Source: JBICIG01 sp043101605 (GTDB taxonomy: Bacteria; Planctomycetota; Phycisphaerae; Phycisphaerales; UBA1924). Taken from it: a stretch of DNA of 18,619 nt. Below, one piece after another: positions 7,635 through 13,905 of this stretch. Under the pieces are notes generated by a model that was given only the letters and a program-made list of their open reading frames with translations, did not search any database and was not told the DNA's origin. The position numbers and the translations under genes are program-made. The number at the start of each line of letters is the position of its first letter. Position 1 is the stretch's first letter. The stretch spans positions 1 through 18,619 of the forward strand of contig JBICIG010000014.1 of assembly GCA_043101605.1 (NCBI GenBank). Direction: 5' to 3'.

Positions 7635-8694
7635 GGAATCCCGAAACTCGCTGAACTGGTCGCGGCGGTCGGCGTGGCGCCCGCTCGCCGCGGTGTGGAT
7701 CGTGTTGGGGGCGCTCGCCTGCGTCGGCTGTGCGGGATCCGCCCCGCCGCCCCTCCAGCGATTCGAGTTTAGCAAGATCGTCATGGGATCCCGAGCGAGA
7801 ATCGTGCTCTACGCGCCGAGCCCGGACGAAGCCCGCACCGCCGCCCGGGCCGCCTTCGATGAGATCGAGGCTCTCGAACAGTCCCTCAGCGATTATCGCG
7901 CGACCAGCGAGGTCAGCGCCCTGCGGACCCTTCCCCCGGGGCAGCCCGCGCGCGTCTCGATCGAGCTCGCCCGCGCCATCGATCGGTCCCTGGCGATCAG
8001 CCGCCGAACCGACGGAGCCTTCGACATCACCATCGGCCCGGTCGTCGCGCTCTGGCGCGCCGCTCAGACAACCGGGCAACTGCCCGATGACGCCGCTCGG
8101 CGCCTTGCGCTCACCGCCGTCGGCTGGCACAAGCTCCGCTTCGACGCGGACCGACGCGAGGTGGTGCTCGCCGCGCCCGGCATGCAGCTCGACTTCGGCG
8201 GGATCGGCAAGGGCATGGCCTGCGATGTCGCGCTCGACACGATCGCCGCACGCGGCGTCGACCGCGCGCTCGTCGAGGTCGGGGGCGATCTCGCTGTCGC
8301 CGACCCGCCACCGGGGCGCGAAGGTTGGCGCATCGCCGCCGGCCCGGCCCGCTCGATCGAACTCCGCAACGCCGCGATCGCCTCCAGCGGCAGCACCGAA
8401 CGCTTCATGGAGATCGACGGCGTCCGCTACTCGCACATCGTCGACCCGCGCACCGGGATCGGCGTCGACCCCGGGCTCCTCGTCGTCGTCGTCGCCGACG
8501 ACGGCGCCACCGCCGACGCCCTCGCCTCGGCGATGTGCGTCGTCGGCATCGACCGCATCGACGCGCTGCTCGCCGAGTTCCCAGGCTCGTTCGGGCTCGT
8601 CCACCTCGCGGGCGACCCGCCGCGACCCGTCGGCGACCAACGCCGGGCGCGGCGCTTTGATTCCGCGACGGGCGAGAGGTCTACTGTTCCCTGA
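7633..8694 (+). CDS. apbE: ApbE family FMN transferase, putative lipoprotein
   Basis: ApbE (Ftp) attaches FMN from FAD to a Thr/Ser on target flavoproteins on the outer face of the cytoplasmic membrane, using Mg2+. The 353-residue protein has an n-region rich in Arg, a hydrophobic stretch WIVLGALACVGC (22-33), and a Cys at 30 or 33 that could be lipidated; neither site matches the lipobox perfectly. Family motifs follow: LEQSLSDYRATSEVSAL (81-97), GAFDITIGP (128-136), MQLDFGGIGKGMACD (184-198), VEVGGDL (214-220), ASSGSTERF (250-258), YSHIVDPRTG (266-275) and TADALASA (293-300). All look intact. No NqrB/NqrC, RnfD/G or NosR target is in the window. The ATG at 7633 is preferred because the signal peptide begins there; a GTG at 7627 closer to an AGGGA element is an alternative. 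Confidence 0.93.
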   Translation: MESRNSLNWSRRSAWRPLAAVWIVLGALACVGCAGSAPPPLQRFEFSKIVMGSRARIVLYAPSPDEARTAARAAFDEIEALEQSLSDYRATSEVSALRTLPPGQPARVSIELARAIDRSLAISRRTDGAFDITIGPVVALWRAAQTTGQLPDDAARRLALTAVGWHKLRFDADRREVVLAAPGMQLDFGGIGKGMACDVALDTIAARGVDRALVEVGGDLAVADPPPGREGWRIAAGPARSIELRNAAIASSGSTERFMEIDGVRYSHIVDPRTGIGVDPGLLVVVVADDGATADALASAMCVVGIDRIDALLAEFPGSFGLVHLAGDPPRPVGDQRRARRFDSATGERSTVP

Positions 8695-8745
8695 CGCGGT
8701 CGCTCGCGGAGCGAACGCCGGGCCCGCCGTCGAGCCGATCGCTCG

Positions 8746-8769
8746 CGGCCCACGATCCACGGCCCACGA
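8746..8769. repeat. Short direct repeat CGGCCCACGA before the lipoprotein gene
   Basis: CGGCCCACGA occurs at 8746-8755 and again at 8760-8769, a 14-bp period ending 13 bp before the lipoprotein ATG. A small hairpin CGCTC-GCG-GAGCG lies upstream near 8701-8713. The repeat may be an operator half-site pair or chance in GC-rich DNA. Confidence 0.35.
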
Positions 8770-8782
8770 AAGGAACGCTGCC

Positions 8783-9289
8783 ATGCAACGGATGCTGATC
8801 ACCGGGCTCGCCGCGGCGGGTTTTCTCTGGACGCTGAGCGGATGCAAGGCCCCGCCCCGCCCCAGCGCCTGGGAGTCGGCCTACCAGTCCGTGGTCGACG
8901 CGCCCGCGGCTTCCGGGTCGGCCGAGGTCGTCATCCGCCGCATCGACGCCGAGACCCTCCGCGCCGAGCCCCGCGTCACCGGGTTCGAACTCATCGGCAA
9001 GGCCTCCCTCCGCGACGAGCAGATGGGCGTCGAGTCCCTCGGGCCCGACGGCGTCCTGACCAACCTCGCCCGCGCCAAGGGCGCCACCCTCGTGCTCATG
9101 TCCGAGACGCCCGCCGGAACCGAGAAACGCGAGAAGCTCGTCCGCACCCGCACGCCCGGCGGCTCGCAGGACATCACCGGCGGCCGCCCCAGCGTCAGCT
9201 ACGAATCCGTCCCCGTCATGGTCGATGTTGAGGTCTACGACTACTTCGCGCTCTTTTACCGCACATCGGGCGACAGCAGCGCCGACTGA
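8783..9289 (+). CDS. Small lipoprotein of unknown function
   Basis: This 168-residue protein starts MQRMLITGLAAAGFLWTLSG and has a good lipobox, LSGC, with Cys21 as the lipidation site. AAAGGA lies about 9 nt before the ATG. The mature part alternates charged and beta-prone segments: SAEVVIRRIDAETL, a VTGFELIGKASL stretch with a DEQMGVESLG follow-up, then ATLVLMSETPAG and a C-terminal VPVMVDVEVYDYFALFYR. The ending resembles small surface lipoproteins that carry a conserved 'G...LV......Y.A.F' strand pair, but I cannot assign a family. It lies 88 bp after apbE on the same strand, so co-transcription is possible. Its last 34 bp overlap the 3' end of the convergent threonine aldolase gene. Confidence 0.8.
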   Translation: MQRMLITGLAAAGFLWTLSGCKAPPRPSAWESAYQSVVDAPAASGSAEVVIRRIDAETLRAEPRVTGFELIGKASLRDEQMGVESLGPDGVLTNLARAKGATLVLMSETPAGTEKREKLVRTRTPGGSQDITGGRPSVSYESVPVMVDVEVYDYFALFYRTSGDSSAD

Positions 9290-10341
9290 GCGCTGATCGG
9301 CGTCTCCTCGATCGCCCGCGCGAACACCCCGATCGACGCGGCGATCTGCTCCCGCGTCACATCCAGGTGCGTCACCGCCCGCAGCGTGTGCGGGCCCGTG
9401 TCAAAGGTGCGCACGCCCAACTCGTCGAGCCTCCGGCACACCGCCGACGCATCACGCCCCGGCGTGTCGAAGTAGACGATGTTGGTCTGCACCCGCCCGC
9501 GGTCGAGTTCGATTCCCGGGATCCCCGCCAGCCCGTCGGCCAGCAGCGCCGCGTTGGCGTGGTCCTCGCCCAGCCGATCAAGGTGATGATCGAGCGCATG
9601 CAGCGCCGCCGCGGCGAGCAGCCCGGACTGACGCATCGTCCCGCCGAGCATCTTCCGCCCCCGGTCGGCGTCGCGGATGAAGTCGCGCGATCCCGCCAGC
9701 GCCGATCCCACCGGCGCCCCGAGCCCCTTGGAGAAGCACACGCTCACCGAATCCACCAGCGACGCGTACGCCGACACCGCGTGCCCCGAAGCCGCCGCGG
9801 CGTTCCACAGCCGCGCCCCGTCCAGATGCCGCGCCAAGCCCAACTCGCTCGCCTTGCCCGCCACCGCGCCGAATGCGTCCAGCGGCCAGACCGTCCCCCC
9901 GCCCTTGTTGTGCGTGTTCTCCAGATGCACCAGCCGCGTGCGCGCAAAGTGCGTGTCCCGCGGCCGAACCAGTGGCGGCAGCGCCTCGGGCGGGTAGATC
10001 CCGTCGGGCGATTCGATCGGACGCGTCCCGCACCCGTTGATCGCCGCGTACCCCGCCGTCTCGTAATGAAAGATGTGCGACCCCGCGTGCAGCAGGATCT
10101 CATCGCCCGGCCTGGTGTGCCCCCGGATCGCCAGCAGGTTCGCCATCGTCCCGCTCGGAACGAACAGCGCCGCTTCGTGCCCGAGCATCGCCGCCACCCG
10201 CTCCTGCAGTTCGATCACCGTCGGATCGTCGCCCAGCACATCGTCGCCGACCTTCGCCCGCGCCATCGCGTCGAGCATCCCCGGCGTGGGGCGGGTGATC
10301 GTGTCCGAACGAAGATCCGTGACGGGCGGGGTCTCGGGCAA
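9256..10341 (-). CDS. Low-specificity threonine aldolase, PLP-dependent
   Basis: The enzyme cleaves L-threonine or L-allo-threonine to glycine and acetaldehyde in the cytoplasm. The protein has 361 residues, in the usual range. Motifs are TDLRSDTITRPTPGM (8-22), KVGDDVLGDDPTV (30-42), FVPSGTMANLLAI (60-72), HLENTHNKGGGTVWP (139-153), HLDGARLWN (172-180) and CFSKGLGAPVGS (202-213), in which Lys205 is the PLP Schiff-base lysine. The start is TTG at 10341, because AAGGAG lies about 6 nt upstream and the DLRSDT motif should sit within the first ten residues; no ATG or GTG fits. The first internal ATG would remove that motif. The stop lies inside the lipoprotein gene on the other strand. Confidence 0.93.
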   Translation of the reverse strand: MPETPPVTDLRSDTITRPTPGMLDAMARAKVGDDVLGDDPTVIELQERVAAMLGHEAALFVPSGTMANLLAIRGHTRPGDEILLHAGSHIFHYETAGYAAINGCGTRPIESPDGIYPPEALPPLVRPRDTHFARTRLVHLENTHNKGGGTVWPLDAFGAVAGKASELGLARHLDGARLWNAAAASGHAVSAYASLVDSVSVCFSKGLGAPVGSALAGSRDFIRDADRGRKMLGGTMRQSGLLAAAALHALDHHLDRLGEDHANAALLADGLAGIPGIELDRGRVQTNIVYFDTPGRDASAVCRRLDELGVRTFDTGPHTLRAVTHLDVTREQIAASIGVFARAIEETPISAQSALLSPDVR

Positions 10342-10433
10342 GACGGGCTCCTTCGCGCACAGGGATCGGCGGGCGGGTCTCAGCAGGAGGGCCGCGAGCG
10401 GGCCAAGCCCCCACCCGACGCGTGGGACTCTAC

Positions 10434-10447
10434 GGGGCGATCGCCCC
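10434..10447. promoter_or_regulatory. Perfect 14-bp palindrome upstream of the sigma-54 promoter
   Basis: GGGGCGATCGCCCC is a perfect inverted repeat about 150-165 bp before the predicted Hsp20 transcription start. That is within the range where enhancer-binding proteins of sigma-54 promoters bind. It could also serve the divergent aldolase gene, or be chance in GC-rich DNA. Confidence 0.3.
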
Positions 10448-10505
10448 AGCCGAAAGCCGCCACACCCGGATCTGCCAACCCGACAGGGATTCCCCCGGGC
10501 TGAGT

Positions 10506-10523
10506 TCGGCCTGACAGGGCCGA
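10506..10523. promoter_or_regulatory. Spaced dyad, candidate enhancer site
   Basis: TCGGCC-TGACAG-GGCCGA is a 6-bp perfect inverted repeat with a 6-bp spacer. It is centred about 80 bp before the predicted transcription start of Hsp20, a typical upstream activator position for sigma-54 systems. No protein is known to bind it. Confidence 0.35.
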
Positions 10524-10570
10524 GCCCGCGGCGCGCCCTCGCGACCGTTCCCGCCCGCCAAGCCTCCCGC

Positions 10571-10585
10571 TGGCACGCCGCTTGC
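10571..10585 (+). promoter_or_regulatory. Sigma-54 (RpoN) -24/-12 promoter for Hsp20 gene
   Basis: TGGCAC-GCCGC-TTGC matches the sigma-54 core consensus TGGCAC-N5-TTGC at every fixed position, with the required spacing between the GG and GC doublets. It is oriented toward the Hsp20 gene. Transcription would begin near 10597, giving a leader of about 73 nt. No comparable match was seen elsewhere in the window. Confidence 0.75.
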
Positions 10586-10591
10586 CTCCCT

Positions 10592-10620
10592 CTTTCGGCA
10601 GACACATCCGCGGCCGAAAG
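10592..10620. promoter_or_regulatory. Dyad around the predicted Hsp20 transcription start
   Basis: CTTTCGGC at 10592-10599 and GCCGAAAG at 10613-10620 form a perfect 8-bp inverted repeat with a 13-bp spacer. If transcription starts near 10597 the left arm is mostly untranscribed, so this would be a DNA operator rather than an RNA hairpin. It does not match CIRCE. If a more distal promoter is used it would form a leader hairpin. Confidence 0.5.
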
Positions 10621-10621
10621 C

Positions 10622-10664
10622 GGGAGACGGCTCCCCGCCCGCCGCGCCTCAACCAAGAAGGAGC
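10622..10664 (+). promoter_or_regulatory. Hsp20 leader with possible Shine-Dalgarno-sequestering fold
   Basis: The leader can form GGGAG-ACGG-CTCCC (10622-10635). Alternatively GCTCC at 10630-10634 can pair with GGAGC at 10660-10664, which contains most of the AAGGAG ribosome binding site (10658-10663). The two pairings are mutually exclusive. Small heat-shock genes are often controlled by RNA thermometers, so this is a candidate, but the helices are short. Confidence 0.3.
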
Positions 10665-10669
10665 AGACC

Positions 10670-11098
10670 ATGCCCGCGATCATCCGCCGACCCAACGCCA
10701 GCCTCGATCCGTTCGATCGGCTCGTGCAGCGCTTCTTCGGGCAGGAATGGCCCGGCCTGACCGAGTCGCTCGAGGAGGGCACCCTCGCCCTGGATATCTC
10801 TGAGGACGACACGAGCGTCATCGTCCGCGCCAGCCTGCCGGGCTTCCGGCGCGAGGATGTGCATGTCGAACTCCACGACGGCGTGCTGACCATCACCGCC
10901 GAGCACGCCGAGGAGAAGGAAGAGAAGAGCGAGCGCTACTTCCGGCGTGAGCGCCGGGTCGGCTCGCTCAGCCGACGCGTCGCGCTCCCCGGCGTCATCG
11001 GCGAGGACGGCGCCGACGCGAAGCTCACCGACGGTGTCCTCGAAGTCCGCGTACCCAAGGCCCAGAAGGAATCGCCGAGGAAGATCGCGGTGAACTGA
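10670..11098 (+). CDS. Hsp20/alpha-crystallin family small heat-shock protein
   Basis: This 142-residue protein is an ATP-independent holdase that keeps unfolding proteins soluble in the cytoplasm. The N-terminus MPAIIRRPNASLDPFDRLVQRFFG is typical of bacterial class A Hsp20. The alpha-crystallin domain spans about 38-131: LALDISEDDTSVIVRASLPGF (39-59), REDVHVELHDGVLTITAEH (61-79), ERYFRRERRVGSLSRRVALP (88-107), and DAKLTDGVLEVRVPK (116-130). The A-x-x-x-N-G-V-L-like signature reads AKLTDGVLEVRVPK. The C-terminal I-x-I motif is replaced by IAV at the very end, so oligomer packing may differ. The ATG follows AAGGAG by 6 nt. A sigma-54-type promoter lies 85 bp upstream. Confidence 0.95.
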   Translation: MPAIIRRPNASLDPFDRLVQRFFGQEWPGLTESLEEGTLALDISEDDTSVIVRASLPGFRREDVHVELHDGVLTITAEHAEEKEEKSERYFRRERRVGSLSRRVALPGVIGEDGADAKLTDGVLEVRVPKAQKESPRKIAVN

Positions 11099-11221
11099 CG
11101 CCCGATCGGCGCACGATGCGGACGGGTCGATCAGGCGGATCAATTCCCGCGAAGGGCGCCGATCATGCCCAGTGCCGTGGGCTGAGCCCGAAAGGGCGAA
11201 GACCACGATGAACGACCGCGG

Positions 11222-11243
11222 CGAGGGCCGATCATGGCCCTCG
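11222..11243. terminator. Hairpin in the Hsp20/MFS convergent gap
   Basis: CGAGGGCC at 11222-11229 and GGCCCTCG at 11236-11243 form a perfect 8-bp stem with a 6-nt loop. It lies between the Hsp20 stop and the end of the convergent transporter gene. The following plus-strand bases contain only a short CTTT, so it is not a canonical intrinsic terminator. The segment GCCGATCATG occurs both at 11158-11167 and at 11227-11236. Nothing else is recognised in 11099-11318. Confidence 0.45.
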
Positions 11244-11318
11244 TCGCTTTGCTCCCGGGACCATGGCACCGACGGGTTTTTCGGCGGCCCGCCGTGCCCG
11301 TTCGCGTCCACCGGGCCC

Positions 11319-12638
11319 CTACACCCCCGTCTTGCTCGGCGGTGTCGTCTCGACGGGCTCCGCGCGTGCCACGCCCTCGGCTCCGACCGCCCGCGCCGTC
11401 GCGACGAACGCCCACGCGGCGATCAGGCACAGCCCGACCGACCCCGCGAAGACCCACGCCCCGCTGTGCCCGGCCGACTCCAGCGCGCGGTACGCGGCGA
11501 TCCCGACGAACGGCGCGATCAACCCGCGCACCCCCGTCAGCGTGACATGCACGCCCATGTACTGGCTCGCGCGCTCCGGCGGCGCAAAGTCGAGGTGCCC
11601 GAGGTTCCACGCCAGCGCCCCGCCCCCGAACGCAACGCCCAGGATGACCGACGCGATGTAGAGCCACGCCGCCTGCCCGGTCAGCAGCGCCACCAGCAGC
11701 GACGCGTGCGACGCGAGGAAGACCCAGCAGTGGATGATCCGGAACCGCGCCACATGCGTGCGGTCGAGGTACGACGCCCAGATCGGGATCGCCAGCGGCA
11801 TCACCAGCATCGGGATCGAACCGGTGATCAGTATCCCCTCGAGGTACGCCATGTCGAACCGCTCGCGCACGATGATCGCCAGCAGCGGCGGGACCATCAG
11901 GTTGCCCGTCCCCAGCAGGAACATCGCGACCATGTAACGCCGGTAGAGCGGGTCGCGCGCCAGCACGCTCCACAGCGTCGCGGGGTTGAACGACGGGCGA
12001 TCGAAGCCGACCTGGGCCGCTTCCTGCGCCAGCAACTGCTTGTGCCCGCGGACGCGCAGGCGCGACCACGACCGCATCCCCAGCAGGCTCAGCGCGCACC
12101 CGAGCGGGATCAGCACGCGGAACGCCTGATCCGACGCGTCCATCGCCGCCCCGAACCCGATCCCCAGGATCCCGATCTGCACCACCTGCACCGTCGTGAA
12201 CTTGCCCGTGACGCGCCCGCGGATGTTCCGCGCGTAGTTGGCCCGCCACATCGTCGAGCGGAAGGTCAGGTACCCCGCCCATACCACGCGGCTGAGCACG
12301 ACGATGATCGCAAACCCCCACAGCCCCCACTCGGTGCGCGGCATCAGCGCCACGCCTAGGATCAGCACGAGCATGAGCCACTGCAGCCCGAGCGTGAAGC
12401 GGACCTTGTCGCGCGCGTGCCCGAGCCGCACCCAGATGAAACTCGCGATGTTCGCGAACGCCTTGGCCGCCCCGACGATGCCCACCACGACATCGAGCCG
12501 ACCCGGCTCGACCACGCCCTCCCACGCGTTCTTGACCGTCACCGCGGCCACACCCGTCTCCACGCCCGTCAGCATGAAGGGCATGAAGAACGAGGTCGTC
12601 AGTTCCAGGCGGTAGTTCCGCCGGGCGAGCGCGGGCAT
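11319..12638 (-). CDS. MFS transporter, 12 transmembrane segments
   Basis: The 439-residue protein shows twelve hydrophobic segments arranged as two sets of six, the major facilitator pattern. Examples are TSFFMPFMLTGVETGVAAV, VVGIVGAAKAFANIASFIWV, GFAIIVVLSRVVWAGYL, ILITGSIPMLVMPLAIPIW, and WVFAGSVGLCLIAAWAFVA near the C-terminus. The loop after the second segment, RLGHARDKVRF, corresponds to the MFS motif A region with its G-x-x-x-D and basic residues. The substrate cannot be predicted. I chose the ATG at 12638; in-frame GTG at 12710 and TTG at 12752 would add 24 or 38 residues, and none has a clear ribosome binding site. The coding strand is G-rich, yet its upstream extension is C-rich, because the window's base-skew switch falls here. 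Confidence 0.85.
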   Translation of the reverse strand: MPALARRNYRLELTTSFFMPFMLTGVETGVAAVTVKNAWEGVVEPGRLDVVVGIVGAAKAFANIASFIWVRLGHARDKVRFTLGLQWLMLVLILGVALMPRTEWGLWGFAIIVVLSRVVWAGYLTFRSTMWRANYARNIRGRVTGKFTTVQVVQIGILGIGFGAAMDASDQAFRVLIPLGCALSLLGMRSWSRLRVRGHKQLLAQEAAQVGFDRPSFNPATLWSVLARDPLYRRYMVAMFLLGTGNLMVPPLLAIIVRERFDMAYLEGILITGSIPMLVMPLAIPIWASYLDRTHVARFRIIHCWVFLASHASLLVALLTGQAAWLYIASVILGVAFGGGALAWNLGHLDFAPPERASQYMGVHVTLTGVRGLIAPFVGIAAYRALESAGHSGAWVFAGSVGLCLIAAWAFVATARAVGAEGVARAEPVETTPPSKTGV

Positions 12639-12900
12639 CGCGGCCGGGTGGAACGAGCGGAGCGGGCGGAGCAGACGGTCGGCGGTGGAAGCGAAGGGCA
12701 GCGGCCTCACGCTGGAGCGTTGGAGGGCTCCCGCTCCGTGGCAAGCCCGCAAGGGCGGCGTGACCAGAGATTCATGGGTTGCCCGGAACTACGCTTGGTC
12801 GGATCCGCGTCGTTCGGGCCGGGCTTTGGCGCGTCGCGCCGAGCGGATCGGGCGACGCGGTGGCGTTCGGAGCCGACCCGTGACCCAGGCCATCATGACC
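12600..12900. other. GC-skew switch and divergent intergenic region
   Basis: Counting 60-base lines by hand, the plus strand has 26 C and 15 G at 12301-12360 but 15 C and 29 G at 12661-12720. Lines to the left are mostly C-rich and lines to the right mostly G-rich, on genes of either orientation. The gene-free part (12639-12894) has short inverted repeats, for example GGAGCG at 12714-12719 with CGCTCC at 12732-12737, but no DnaA box, AT-rich stretch or clear promoter. Confidence 0.65.
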
Positions 12901-13722
12901 GACGAACGACCCTATCTGCTCGGGACCGACGACGCGGAGTTGAACCGGCTCGGCGTGCAGCACCGTCTCTGGGGCGAGAGCGCGCACCGGCTGTGGGAAC
13001 TGGCCCGGATCCGCCCCGGCTGCCGGGTTCTTGATGCCGGGTGCGGGCCCGGGTACGCCTCTTTCGACCTGGCGCAACTGGTCGGGCCGAACGGGCGCGT
13101 GCTGGGGGTCGATGAATCCTCGCGGTTCGTCTCGCATGTGATCGCGCGGTCTCAGGTGCTCGGGTACGGGCATGTGTCGGCGGCCGTGGCGGATGTGCAG
13201 CGACTGGATCCGCAGACCGTCGAGCCGGGCGGGTTCGACGCGGCGTGGTCGCGGTGGGTGTTGTGCTTCCTCGCCGAGCCCCGCGAAGCGGTCGCGGGGA
13301 TGGCGCGGTCGGTGCGTGTCGGCGGGCGGGTGGCGTTGCAGGACTACTTCGGGTACGGGGCGCTGTCGCCGGCGCCGCGGCTGGCGTCGTTCGCGCCCGT
13401 GCAGCGGGCGCTGGTCGAGAGTTGGGAGCGGTCGGCGGGCGACCTCGATGTGATGGGGCGCGTGCCGGGCTGGCTCGAAGGGTGCGGGCTGCGGCTGGTG
13501 CACCTGGATGTCCGCCAGCGGATCGCCCGCCCGGACGAGTCGATGTGGGCGTGGCCCACGACCTTCTGGGAGTCGTACCTGCCGAGGCTGGTCGAGGCGG
13601 GGCTGCTGGCCGAGGAAGATCGCCGGGCGTTCCTGGAGGACTGGCGGGCGATGGGCTCACGTGGCGACGATGTGTTCTTCCACCTGCCCCCGGTGTACGA
13701 GATCATCGCCGAGCGGGTGTGA
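12895..13722 (+). CDS. Class I SAM-dependent methyltransferase
   Basis: The 275-residue protein has the Rossmann SAM-binding motif I as RVLDAGCGPGYASFDLA (44-60), an acidic motif II region GRVLGVDESSRFV (67-79), and the post-motif ADVQRLDP (99-106) and DAAWSRWVLCFL (115-126) segments. It fits the ubiE/arsM-like Methyltransf_11/25 group; the methyl acceptor is unknown. The start MTDERPYLLGTDDAEL resembles related proteins. An in-frame GTG at 12880 has a better-placed GGAG and is a real alternative, adding five residues. The codons are strongly G-ending (GTG, CTG, GCG), unlike the C-ending plus-strand genes on the left, in line with the base-skew switch. It diverges from the MFS gene and faces folE2. 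Confidence 0.88.
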   Translation: MTDERPYLLGTDDAELNRLGVQHRLWGESAHRLWELARIRPGCRVLDAGCGPGYASFDLAQLVGPNGRVLGVDESSRFVSHVIARSQVLGYGHVSAAVADVQRLDPQTVEPGGFDAAWSRWVLCFLAEPREAVAGMARSVRVGGRVALQDYFGYGALSPAPRLASFAPVQRALVESWERSAGDLDVMGRVPGWLEGCGLRLVHLDVRQRIARPDESMWAWPTTFWESYLPRLVEAGLLAEEDRRAFLEDWRAMGSRGDDVFFHLPPVYEIIAERV

Positions 13723-13815
13723 TTTGTTCCGCGGCGGACGCCTGTAGGGAGCGAGGGAGCGTGGCGTTCACCTTCGGCTCAGGCCAAGCCATCGTGCGCA
13801 CGGGGCGTGGAACTA

Positions 13816-13831
13816 TGTTCCACGTGGAACA
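13816..13831. other. parS: parS centromere site for ParB
   Basis: TGTTCCACGTGGAACA is a perfect 16-bp palindrome. It matches the chromosomal parS sequence known from Pseudomonas and Caulobacter-type systems and differs from the Bacillus form at only the two symmetric C/G positions. ParB binds such sites, spreads, and with ParA and SMC segregates the origin region. It lies in the gap between two convergent genes. An extra half-site CGTGGAAC at 13806-13813 sits 3 bp to the left and forms a second inverted repeat with the left arm. No parA or parB gene is in the window. Confidence 0.88.
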
Positions 13832-13845
13832 CATGCGGTGATTGT

Positions 13846-13882
13846 GCGCGCAGAGCGTGTCGGCGCGGCTTGTCCTGCGCGC
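13846..13882. terminator. Inverted repeat between methyltransferase and folE2
   Basis: GCGCGCAG at 13846-13853 and CTGCGCGC at 13875-13882 form a perfect 8-bp stem with a 21-nt loop. It lies between convergent genes and could terminate either transcript. There is no T-run, so it is not a textbook intrinsic terminator. Confidence 0.35.
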
Positions 13883-13905
13883 CGGGCCGTGGCACTCGGG
13901 GTGGG

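Larger units (their letters stand above)
10342..10669. other. Divergent regulatory region between threonine aldolase and Hsp20 genes
   Basis: This 328-bp stretch is the longest gene-free region in the window. It holds, left to right, a perfect palindrome at 10434-10447, a spaced dyad at 10506-10523, a sigma-54-type promoter at 10571-10585, a dyad around the predicted transcription start at 10592-10620, and a GC-rich leader with possible competing hairpins before the Hsp20 Shine-Dalgarno. The aldolase AAGGAG is the only element recognised for the minus strand. Confidence 0.7.

Noticed and set aside
10592..10620. CIRCE/HrcA operator for Hsp20
   Set aside because: CIRCE is TTAGCACTC-N9-GAGTGCTAA. 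This dyad has different arms and a 13-bp spacer.
11174..11212. Hammerhead-ribozyme-like motif: CTGA, a GCCC-GAAA-GGGC hairpin and GAAG, flanked by CGTGG and CCACG
   Set aside because: The required CUGAUGA is shortened to CTGA, the conserved GAAA after stem II reads GAAG, and no proper cleavage triplet context is seen. It is more likely a small GNRA hairpin.
12639..12894. A complete canonical oriC at the skew switch
   Set aside because: No TTATCCACA-like boxes, no AT-rich unwinding element and no replication genes are visible. Only the skew and parS support origin proximity, so the origin is not annotated as a feature.
13344..13706. Antisense frames inside the methyltransferase gene and short frames around parS, including one reading FHVEH
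   Set aside because: The FHVEH string is simply the translation of the parS palindrome, and the frames have no coding features.
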